In this document: one piece after another, positions 57,372-64,000 of the stretch | Position numbering within the stretch: the stretch's first letter is position 1 | How the letters are laid out: every line of letters begins with the position of its first letter | Assembly (NCBI RefSeq): GCF_026626635.1 | Contig: NZ_JAPNKA010000001.1 | Location: 10,710,501 to 10,774,500, forward strand | Direction of reading: 5' to 3' | DNA: 64,000 nucleotides | Source of the DNA: Archangium lansingense | GTDB lineage: Bacteria > Myxococcota > Myxococcia > Myxococcales > Myxococcaceae | The notes under the pieces: generated by a model | Databases searched by the model: none | What the model saw: only the letters and a program-made list of their open reading frames with translations | Told to the model about the DNA's origin: nothing | Made by a program: the position numbers and the translations under genes

Positions 57372-57667
57372 GACTCCTCCTCTTCGCCACTGTTCTCGGT
57401 GACGCCACTGGAGAGGTAGCGGGCGATGGCGATGGTGCTCAGCGAGCTGATGATGGCCAGCACCATCGCCACGTTCAGCAGGCCCGGCTCATCGATGAGC
57501 ACCGCATACGCGGCGATGCCTCCCACAATCTGGAGGGAGATGAGGTCCATCGCCACGACCCGGTCCGGCAGCGACGGCCCACGAACCAACCGATAGAGCG
57601 AGAGCAGCGCCGCCAGCCCCAGGGTCACCAACACGCCCCGCAGAAGCATCTCGAACCAGATGCTCAT
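57368..57667 (-). CDS. mrpF: Mrp antiporter subunit F
   Basis: 99 residues, three helices. YRLVRGPSLPDRVVAMDLIS is the MrpF signature (GPxxxDRVVAxD), with the conserved acidic residues in the membrane. The tail is acidic (SGEEEES). Start and stop both lie in ATGA overlaps with mrpE and mrpG, so the three are translated in step. Confidence 0.95.
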   Translation of the reverse strand: MSIWFEMLLRGVLVTLGLAALLSLYRLVRGPSLPDRVVAMDLISLQIVGGIAAYAVLIDEPGLLNVAMVLAIISSLSTIAIARYLSSGVTENSGEEEES

Positions 57668-58137
57668 CGCAGCACCTTCAGCAGCGGGCGCTCCACCTGC
57701 TCCCGGAGGTTCCGGGTGAACTGCTCCCGCGTGGTGGTGAACATCACATGCACGTACAGCAGCCGTCTGTCCTGCGAGACGTCCAGCCCCAGGGAGCCCG
57801 GAGCGAAGCTGACGATGAGCGCCAGCAGCGTCACCTCCATGTCCGTCCGGGCCTCCATCTCGTAGGCGTAGATGGCCGGCTGGTTGTTCACCCCCGGGGT
57901 CAGGATTTCGTGGGCGAGCCGCCAGTTGGCGGTGAGCACGTTCCAGAAGATGAGCGCCAGCAGGTGGCCCACGTACAGCAGCTTCATGGCATACGGGGAG
58001 GCACCTTGCTGCGTGGTGGAGAAGGCCAGCAGCAGCAACCCCACCCCGAAGCCGATGGCCAGGTTGGTGGGGGTGATTTCATCCAGCATGGCGGCCCAAA
58101 GGAAGGCCAGGACGACGTTCCACAGGAAGGCGCTCAT
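57664..58137 (-). CDS. mrpE: Mrp antiporter subunit E
   Basis: 157 residues. Two N-terminal helices with LDEITPTNLAIGFGVG, then YVGHLLALIFWNVLTANWRLA and a cytoplasmic C-terminal domain ending YVHVMFTTTREQF, typical MrpE. ATG 58137 overlaps the mrpD stop. A longer upstream frame overlaps mrpD and is rejected. Confidence 0.93.
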   Translation of the reverse strand: MSAFLWNVVLAFLWAAMLDEITPTNLAIGFGVGLLLLAFSTTQQGASPYAMKLLYVGHLLALIFWNVLTANWRLAHEILTPGVNNQPAIYAYEMEARTDMEVTLLALIVSFAPGSLGLDVSQDRRLLYVHVMFTTTREQFTRNLREQVERPLLKVLR

Positions 58138-59618
58138 GCTCCACCTCCCAGCGAGGCCTGGATGTAGGCGCTCGGGTTCAACAACTGCTCCGCCGCGGCA
58201 TCCGCCAGCACGAACAGGGGACGCGCTCCCACGCCCAGCGCCACCATCACCAGCGCCAGCGCCACGCAGGGCCCCAGCAGCGCCGCCGGGCCCGCGCTTC
58301 CCCGCGCCTCCTGGAGCGGTGGTTTCCAGAAGGCCTCGCGCCACACCTTCATCATCGAGTACAGCGTGAGCAGCCCCACGGCCGCGGCGGTGCCCGCCAC
58401 CAGCCAGGCCTCGCCCAACAGCGCCGCACGGATGAGCGACATCTTCGCGAAGAAGCCCGAGAGCGGAGGGATGCCCGCCAGCGAGAGGGCGGGCACCAGG
58501 AAGAGCGCCGCCACCAGCGGGTGGGTCCGCGCCAGGCCGCCCATCCGGGCTAAATCATGGGTGCCCGACACCCGCCAGGTGACCCCGGTGACGAAGAAGA
58601 GCGCGGACTTCGCGAAGACGTAGTGCACCCAATACGCGATGGCCGCCGCCAGGGCCACCCGAGAGAACAACGCCAGTCCGGCCAGCAGGTACCCGATCTG
58701 GCTGATGATGTGAAAGGAGAGCAACCGCCGGAAGTCGTACTGGGCCACCGCGCCCAGCACGCCCGTCACCATGCTGAGCAGCGCCATGGCCAGCAGCACC
58801 CGGTGGGTGAAGTCCGTGTCCCCCGGGTAGAGCAGGGAGAAGGTTCGGAAGAGCGCGTAGACGCCCACCTTCGTGAGCAGCGCGGAGAAGAGCGTCGTCA
58901 CCACCACCGGGGGCGTGTGGTACGAGGCCGGCAGCCAGAAGAAGAGCGGGAAGGCACCCGCCTTCAGCCCGAAGACGATGAGCAGCAGCATGGCCGTCAC
59001 CGTCACCAGACCCGGGTACTCCAACCTGGGCAACCGCTGTGCCAGGACCGCCAGGTTCAGCGTCCCCGCCAGCCCGTAGAGCAAGGCCAGGGCGGTGAGG
59101 AAGAGCGCCGAGCCCAGCAGGCTGAGCGTCACGTACTTGAGGCAGGCCTCCAGCCGCGCCCTGCCAGCGTCCAGCGCCAGCAGCACGAACGAGGCGACGA
59201 GCATCACCTCGAACCAGACGAAGAGGTTGAAGAGGTCCCCGGTGAGGAAGCCGCCGCACACCCCGGCCACCATCACCAGCACCAGCGGGTAATGTGCCCC
59301 GGCCTCCTGCCGCGGCTCCAGCGAGCCCGCCGAGTACACCACCCCCGCCAGCGTCATCACCGCCGAGAGCAGCACGTTCAGCGCACCGAGCAGGTCCGCC
59401 ACCAGGATGATGCCCAGGGGGGCCTCCCAGCTGCCCACCCGCAGGGCCAGCGCGCCAACGTGCCACACCTCCCACAACAGGGCCGCGGACACACCCGAGA
59501 GGCCGCACGTGGCGGCCAGCGCCAGGACGCGGCGTGGTCCTGCCCGCCGTGGCAGCAACAGACACAGCGCCGCGGCGATCAGGGGCAGGAGGATGGGAAG
59601 GATGAGGAGCGCGCTCAT
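58134..59618 (-). CDS. mrpD: Mrp antiporter subunit D (NuoN/NuoM-like)
   Basis: 494 residues, about 14 helices. The proton-channel fold shared with complex I subunits: conserved Glu in LFNLFVWFEVMLVASF and Lys in LKAGAFPLFFWLPASYHTPP, followed by LLTKVGVYAL. ATG 59618 overlaps the mrpC stop by ATGA. Confidence 0.96.
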   Translation of the reverse strand: MSALLILPILLPLIAAALCLLLPRRAGPRRVLALAATCGLSGVSAALLWEVWHVGALALRVGSWEAPLGIILVADLLGALNVLLSAVMTLAGVVYSAGSLEPRQEAGAHYPLVLVMVAGVCGGFLTGDLFNLFVWFEVMLVASFVLLALDAGRARLEACLKYVTLSLLGSALFLTALALLYGLAGTLNLAVLAQRLPRLEYPGLVTVTAMLLLIVFGLKAGAFPLFFWLPASYHTPPVVVTTLFSALLTKVGVYALFRTFSLLYPGDTDFTHRVLLAMALLSMVTGVLGAVAQYDFRRLLSFHIISQIGYLLAGLALFSRVALAAAIAYWVHYVFAKSALFFVTGVTWRVSGTHDLARMGGLARTHPLVAALFLVPALSLAGIPPLSGFFAKMSLIRAALLGEAWLVAGTAAAVGLLTLYSMMKVWREAFWKPPLQEARGSAGPAALLGPCVALALVMVALGVGARPLFVLADAAAEQLLNPSAYIQASLGGGA

Positions 59619-59989
59619 TCGCCAGGTGGGTGGGAGGAAGAAGGAGGGACTTCGGTGCGCATCTCGTCCATGTCGTCGCTGCCCACCGCCTGATCGGTGC
59701 GGTGCACCAGCACCAGCAACAGCGCCAGCAAGCCGAAGTTGATGACGATGGCGGTGAGGACGAACGCCTGGGGCAATGGATCCGCCATCAGGTGAAGGGG
59801 CGGCACGCCGCTCGGTGGCAGCAGCGGGGGGTTGGCCCGCGTCACCCGGTTGGTGACGAACAGCGTCAGGTTGGTGGCGCTTCCGAGCAGGACCAGCCCC
59901 AGCGCCAACCGCACCGCGCTGCGGCGCAGCAGGGAGTAGATGGCGGCCGAGTAGAGCACGCCGATGGACAGCACCAGGGCCGTCTCCAT
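59615..59989 (-). CDS. mrpC: Mrp antiporter subunit C (NuoK-like)
   Basis: 124 residues, three helices with LALGLVLLGSATNLTLFV and DPLPQAFVLTAIVINFGL, the conserved NuoK-like blocks. It starts directly after the mrpB stop without overlap, the only junction in the operon that is not ATGA. Confidence 0.95.
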   Translation of the reverse strand: METALVLSIGVLYSAAIYSLLRRSAVRLALGLVLLGSATNLTLFVTNRVTRANPPLLPPSGVPPLHLMADPLPQAFVLTAIVINFGLLALLLVLVHRTDQAVGSDDMDEMRTEVPPSSSHPPGE

Positions 59990-60439
59990 CTAGATGCCCC
60001 TCCTCTGGTTGTCTTCTTCCTCCTCGCTGCCCTTCTCCATGGAGAGGATGAAGCAGAGCGCCGTGCCGAAGACCACCAGGTACACCCCCAGGTCGAAGAG
60101 CAACGGCGTGCCCAGGTCCACCTGGCCGCCCCAGGGCGCCGGCACGGACGTCCACAGCCCGGTGAGAAAGGGTCGGCCCAGCAGCATGGGGAGCGTGCCG
60201 CTGCCCAGGAGGACCAGCAGCCCCACCGCCATGAGAATCACCGGATGGACCCGCACCAGCCGCTGCACCGTCTTCACGTCGCAGGCGATGAGGTAGAGGA
60301 TGAAGGCGGAGACCGCCAGCAGCCCGCCCACGAAGCCCCCACCCGGTGCGTCGTGCCCACGCACCAGCATCACCAGGGACAGGAGCAACAGCACGGGCGT
60401 CATCATCCTCGCCACCGTGCGTAGCACCACCGGGTTCAT
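59990..60439 (-). CDS. mrpB: Mrp antiporter subunit B
   Basis: 149 residues, four helices. RGHDAPGGGFVGGLLA and LLFDLGVYLVVFGTALCF are the MrpB signature segments. A charged tail (MEKGSEEEEDNQRRG) follows. ATG 60439 overlaps the mrpA stop; a longer frame upstream overlaps mrpA and is rejected. Confidence 0.95.
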   Translation of the reverse strand: MNPVVLRTVARMMTPVLLLLSLVMLVRGHDAPGGGFVGGLLAVSAFILYLIACDVKTVQRLVRVHPVILMAVGLLVLLGSGTLPMLLGRPFLTGLWTSVPAPWGGQVDLGTPLLFDLGVYLVVFGTALCFILSMEKGSEEEEDNQRRGI

Positions 60440-62730
60440 GCCTGGCTCCTTTGCCGCTGCTTGCGGAAGAGGAGGTAGACGCCGAGCCCCGCGGTGGCCA
60501 GCACGGTGGTCTCTCCCATCGTGTCGAGTGCCCGGAAGTCCACGAGGATGGTGTTGACGATGTTCAACCCATGGGCGTCCCGGGCGCTGCGGGCGGCATA
60601 CGTCTCGGCCAGCTCGGTGTGACGAGGCTGGGCGGTGATGTTCATCAGGGCCCAGGTAATGAGGCCGCCGGCCGCCAGGGACAGGGCCGCATCCCACCGG
60701 CGCGAGTGCTCCTCGCGGTGGGCCCGCACCGGAAAGCGCGAGAAGACGAGCGCGAAGAGGATGACGGTGAGCGTCTGCACCACCACCTGCGTCAGCGCCA
60801 GGTCCGGTGCGCCCAGCAACACGTACACCATGGCTTCGGCCAGGCCCACCACGCCCAGCGCGATGACGGCGGTGAGCACCGACTTCATCCGGATGGCCAC
60901 GCATGCGGAGACCACCAGCAGGATGAGCAACACCGCCTCGTAGAGGCGCAGCTCCTCTCGAGGGAATTCGAGCCAACGGACCCGGGAGACGAGCACCAGG
61001 GCGAGCAGCCCCACCAGCGCGGCCACCGTGATGAAGGTGTAGCGGTGCAGCGAGCCATTCTGCAGCACCCGGGTCTGGACGTCCGCCAGCCGCGTCAGCC
61101 CGGAGATGGACAGGTGGTACAGGCGCTCTGCGCCCCAGCGCTCCAGGTGCAGCGCGCCGAGTGCCCGCCGCAATGGGCCGCGCAGCGCGAAGGCTCCTCC
61201 TCCCACCACGAGACTGGCGACGCTCAGCCCCAGCGCCGGCGTCAACCCGTGCCAGAGCGAGAGGTGGGGAATGCTCCCCTCGGAGCCGGCGATGTCACGC
61301 GCGGCGCGGACCAGCAGCGGCTCGGCCAGGCCCGGCACCAGGCCCAGCACCAGCCCGCCGACCGCCAGCAGCAACGAGGGTCCCCAGAGGGCGGGCCCGG
61401 CCTCATGCACCTGCAGCCCACCTTCACGCGGAAGGCCCAGGAAGGGGCGTATGCCCACGCGCAGCGCCGTGCCCACCAGCAGCGCGAAGCCCAGCCCCAC
61501 CCCCAGCGCCAGCACTCCGCCGCCCGGCGCGCGCCACGAGGCCTCGTAGACGAGCTCCTTACCGATGAAGCCAAAGAGAGGCGAAAAGCCCCCCATGGAC
61601 AGCGCCGCCAGCCCCGCGGCGCTCGCGGTGAAGGGCATGGCCCGCCCCAGCCCGCCCAGCCGCGGCAGCTCGCGCGTGCCCGTCCCGTGGTCCACCGCGC
61701 CCGCCACCAGGAAGAGGCTCCCCTTGTAGAAGGCGTGCGCCACGAGGAATACCACCATGGCCCACGCCGCCCAGGCCGTGCCCAGCCCCAGCAGCAGCAC
61801 CAGCGTGCCCAGCACGCTCACCGTGGCATAGGCCAACACCCGCTTCAGGTCGGTCTGGCCGAAGGAAAGCAGGGCCCCGACCACCATCGTCACCAGCCCC
61901 GCGGCCACCAGCGTCCCCTGCCACACGGGCGTGCCGCCCAGCACGGGAGAGAGGCGCGCCAGCAGGTACACGCCGGCCTTCACCATGGTGGCCGCATGCA
62001 GGTAGGCGCTGGCCGGAGTAGGCGCCGCCATCGCCCCGGGGAGCCAGAAGTGGAAGGGCACCTGAGCGGACTTGGTGAAGGCACCGCCGAGCACCAGCAG
62101 GAGGATGGCGAGGAAGTACGGGCTCTCGCGCAGGGCAGGCCCGGCCGCGGGCAGCGCCGAGAGAGTGTGCGTCCCAGCCCCCGCGCCCAGGAGCAACAGC
62201 CCCAGCAGCAGCGCCTGGCCCCCGAGGACCGTCACCAGCAGGGCGCGCAGGGCGGCCTGGCGTGCCTCCTCCTTCTCGCTCTCGAAGCCGATGAGGAAGA
62301 AGGAGCTGATGGTGGTGAGCTCCCAGAAGACGTAGAGGAGCAGGCCATTGTCCGCGAGGACGAGGCCCAGCATGGAGGCCATGAAGAACAGCAGCCACCC
62401 CAGGAACTCCCCCAGCCGGGGATGCTCCCGGAGGTAGTCCCCCGAGTAGATGACGACGAGGGTGCCCAACCCGGAGATGAGCAGGGCCATGAAAAGGGCC
62501 AGCCCATCGGCGCGCAGGGTGAGGGCAAGGCCCAGCTCGGGTACCCAGTCCGCATGAAAGGTGGACGGCGTACTGGAGAGAGCGGTGGGCACGAACGTGG
62601 CCAGCCATACGGTCAGGCCGAGGGGCACCAGCCCGAGCACGAGGCCGCTGGCACGCCGACCCACCCTGACGACAACAGGCGCCAGGGAGGAGGAGGCAAA
62701 GCCTACGAGGAGAAGGGCGAGCAGGGCCAT
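60436..62730 (-). CDS. mrpA: Mrp antiporter subunit A
   Basis: 764 residues, about 20 helices, the usual length. NuoL-like core with Glu in LYVFWELTTISSFFL and Lys in FTKSAQVPFHFWLPGAM plus HAATMVKAGVYLL. The C-terminal part is MrpA-specific and ends with GLNIVNTILVDFRALDTMGE. With subunits B-G it makes a secondary Na+/H+ (or K+/H+) antiporter for pH and sodium homeostasis in the inner membrane. ATG 62730 begins the first helix and is preferred to TTG at 62805, since neither has a good ribosome site. It diverges from the AGPS-like gene. Confidence 0.95.
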   Translation of the reverse strand: MALLALLLVGFASSSLAPVVVRVGRRASGLVLGLVPLGLTVWLATFVPTALSSTPSTFHADWVPELGLALTLRADGLALFMALLISGLGTLVVIYSGDYLREHPRLGEFLGWLLFFMASMLGLVLADNGLLLYVFWELTTISSFFLIGFESEKEEARQAALRALLVTVLGGQALLLGLLLLGAGAGTHTLSALPAAGPALRESPYFLAILLLVLGGAFTKSAQVPFHFWLPGAMAAPTPASAYLHAATMVKAGVYLLARLSPVLGGTPVWQGTLVAAGLVTMVVGALLSFGQTDLKRVLAYATVSVLGTLVLLLGLGTAWAAWAMVVFLVAHAFYKGSLFLVAGAVDHGTGTRELPRLGGLGRAMPFTASAAGLAALSMGGFSPLFGFIGKELVYEASWRAPGGGVLALGVGLGFALLVGTALRVGIRPFLGLPREGGLQVHEAGPALWGPSLLLAVGGLVLGLVPGLAEPLLVRAARDIAGSEGSIPHLSLWHGLTPALGLSVASLVVGGGAFALRGPLRRALGALHLERWGAERLYHLSISGLTRLADVQTRVLQNGSLHRYTFITVAALVGLLALVLVSRVRWLEFPREELRLYEAVLLILLVVSACVAIRMKSVLTAVIALGVVGLAEAMVYVLLGAPDLALTQVVVQTLTVILFALVFSRFPVRAHREEHSRRWDAALSLAAGGLITWALMNITAQPRHTELAETYAARSARDAHGLNIVNTILVDFRALDTMGETTVLATAGLGVYLLFRKQRQRSQA

Positions 62731-62993
62731 GGCAGACGGGTGAGATAGGTGCTGCTGCGCGTACCAGACAACGGCGCAAGAGAAGGTCTGGCCGGAGAGC
62801 GACAATCAGCCCGAGGCTGTTGCCGGAGGGGTGTCCGGTAATGACCAGGGCGCTGCCTCGAACCTCATCTCCAGCGAGGTCCTCCTGGAGCGAACCCTGC
62901 GAGAGCCCGCCCTTGCCAGCGATGGGGGCTCCCAGCACACTGCCCTCCATCGTGAGGAGCGCCAGGGCCGAGCGCACTCGCCAGGAGGCAGTC
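62731..62993. other. Divergent intergenic region, mrpA and AGPS-like gene
   Basis: 263 bases that should hold the promoters for the Mrp operon and the AGPS-like gene. No promoter pair was recognised. AGGAGG at 62983-62988 is the ribosome site for GTG 62994. CAGCCCGAGGCTG near 62809 is a short inverted repeat. Confidence 0.45.
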
Positions 62994-64000
62994 GTGAGGC
63001 GCTGGAATGGTTGGGGAGATGCCGCCGTCAGCTACCCGCTGCCGGACTCCGCCGCGGCTGTCCTCACTCAACGTGTCGGGCCCGGAATCCCTCCCCGCGA
63101 TGCCTCTCTCGCCGAGGTGCTCGCCTCCGTCCCTCCCTCCCGGCTCCCGCCCCACCCGCTCGTCTCCACCGAGCCCGAGGTCCGCCTGCGCCATGCGCGC
63201 GGGCAGAGCTTCCCCGACCTCATCGTCATGCGCAGCGGGCGCGTTCCCGCCTTCCCAGACGGTGTCGCCTTCCCCCGGAACTCCGAGGAAGTGCGCGCCT
63301 TGTTCTCCTGTGCGCGCGACGCGGGCGCCCGTCTCATCCCCTATGGCGGAGGCACCAGCGTCGTCGGTCACGTCAACGTCGCGCCCGGTGACGCGCCTGT
63401 GCTCACCGTGTCCCTGGAGCACCTCCAGCAGCTCCACTCGCTCTCCGAAGAGGACCGGCTCGCTACCTTCGGCGCCGGAGTGAGCGGCCCGCAGCTCGAG
63501 GACGCCCTGCGCGCCCGCGGCTACACGCTCGGGCACTTCCCCCAGTCCTTCGAGCTGTCCACGCTCGGTGGATGGATCGTCACCCGCTCACGCGGGCAGC
63601 AGTCGCTCGGCTACGGACGCATCGAGAACCTCTTCACCGGAGGGCGGCTCGAGTCCCCCGCCGGCACCATGGTGCTCCCCTCCTTCCCCGCCAGCGCCAC
63701 CGGGCCGGACCTGCGTGAGCTCGTGCTCGGCTCCGAGGGGCGCATGGGCATCCTCACCGAGGCCACGGTGCGCATCTCTCCGCGGCCCGAGCGCGAGGAC
63801 TTCCACGCCCTCTTCTTCCCCGACTGGGAGCGCGCTCGCACCGCCGTCCGCGAGCTGGTGCAGAGCGGGACTCCGCTCTCCATGTTGCGCCTGAGCACCG
63901 CCCAGGAGACGGCCATCAACCTGGCGCTGTCCGGCCACCCGCGCATGGTGGGGCTGCTGTCCGGTGCGCTCTCCCTGTGGGGTGTCGGCTCGGAAGGCTG
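62994..64000 (+). CDS. FAD-linked oxidase, alkyl-DHAP synthase-like (3' end beyond window)
   Basis: At least 335 residues visible. GTG 62994 with AGGAGG 5 bases upstream gives RRWNGWGD, the start seen in the AGPS family. FAD-binding blocks (PCMH/VAO fold): LIPYGGGTSVVGH at residues 114-126, FPQSFELSTLGGWIVTRS, YGRIENLF, and ATGPDLRELVLGSEGRMGIL. AGPS swaps the acyl chain of acyl-DHAP for a fatty alcohol, the first ether-lipid step; myxobacteria make ether lipids tied to development. GHFPQSFELSTLGGW corresponds to the AGPS segment with EFSTVGGW. The catalytic C-terminal Tyr/His region lies outside the window, so a related glycolate or lactate oxidase cannot be excluded. Confidence 0.85.
   Translation, partial: MRRWNGWGDAAVSYPLPDSAAAVLTQRVGPGIPPRDASLAEVLASVPPSRLPPHPLVSTEPEVRLRHARGQSFPDLIVMRSGRVPAFPDGVAFPRNSEEVRALFSCARDAGARLIPYGGGTSVVGHVNVAPGDAPVLTVSLEHLQQLHSLSEEDRLATFGAGVSGPQLEDALRARGYTLGHFPQSFELSTLGGWIVTRSRGQQSLGYGRIENLFTGGRLESPAGTMVLPSFPASATGPDLRELVLGSEGRMGILTEATVRISPRPEREDFHALFFPDWERARTAVRELVQSGTPLSMLRLSTAQETAINLALSGHPRMVGLLSGALSLWGVGSEG

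Noticed and set aside
63007..63483. Ser/Pro-rich reading frame near the right end
   Set aside because: It is out of frame with the AGPS-like gene, whose conserved FAD motifs are read in the GTG 62994 frame.

Overview
The window is high-GC DNA with strong third-position G/C bias and dense, mostly tandem genes. It comes from a delta-proteobacterium of the myxobacterial type (Archangium/Cystobacter/Myxococcus-like). The evidence is a gene of the DUF2378/TIGR02265 family (known mainly from Myxococcales), many orphan PAS/GAF histidine kinases, a Hanks-type Ser/Thr kinase with a C-terminal membrane anchor, several lipoproteins, and an alkyl-DHAP-synthase-like gene (ether lipids). No tRNA, rRNA, CRISPR array, insertion sequence or phage gene was seen. 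Functions are inferred from motifs read by eye; no database search was run.

Layout. 1-5.4 kb: a ParA-like ATPase and a small helical protein, divergent from a translationally coupled pair of Get3/ArsA-like ATPases, then endonuclease V and a TPR lipoprotein. 5.4-12.3 kb: a repeat element, histidine kinase HK1, a secreted protein in an operon with a Ser/Thr kinase, and an M48 protease. 12.4-14.0 kb: a two-gene unit resembling a type III secretion translocator and its SycD-type chaperone, without a visible secretion apparatus. 14.2-15.8 kb: ruvX-mltG. 15.8-28.2 kb: a second near-identical copy of the repeat, HK2, a RelE/ParE-like orphan, HK3, a GT39-like glycosyltransferase, a TPR lipoprotein and a CHASE3 hybrid kinase (HK4). 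28.2-29.8 kb: an ABC exporter pair. 30.1-34.8 kb: prkA-yeaH-spoVR operon. 35-42.1 kb: M23 peptidase, PhcB-like methyltransferase, DUF2378 protein, glycogen phosphorylase and a zinc-ribbon membrane protein. 42.2-47.9 kb: a giant multidomain lipoprotein with Ig-like, Fn3-like and lamin-tail domains, followed by a good intrinsic terminator. 48-53.3 kb: dnaE followed by a coupled pair of unsaturated-fatty-acid beta-oxidation enzymes (ECH1-like isomerase, DECR2-like reductase). 53.7-57 kb: Spy/CpxP-like protein, M14 carboxypeptidase-like protein coupled to an aldo/keto reductase, and a double UspA protein. 57-62.7 kb: complete mrpABCDEFG Na+/H+ antiporter operon. 63-64 kb: start of an AGPS-like FAD enzyme that runs off the window.

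Themes. Signalling is heavily represented (four histidine kinases without adjacent free-standing response regulators, one Ser/Thr kinase, PrkA), together with envelope functions and stress or starvation functions. The most unusual items are (1) a 176-bp element present twice, inverted, with one mismatch, each copy against the stop codon of a histidine kinase of the same architecture; (2) the orphan translocator/chaperone-like pair; (3) the Get3-like pair in which one partner lacks the signature lysine of its deviant Walker A motif and whose C-terminus is encoded by a REP-like palindrome.
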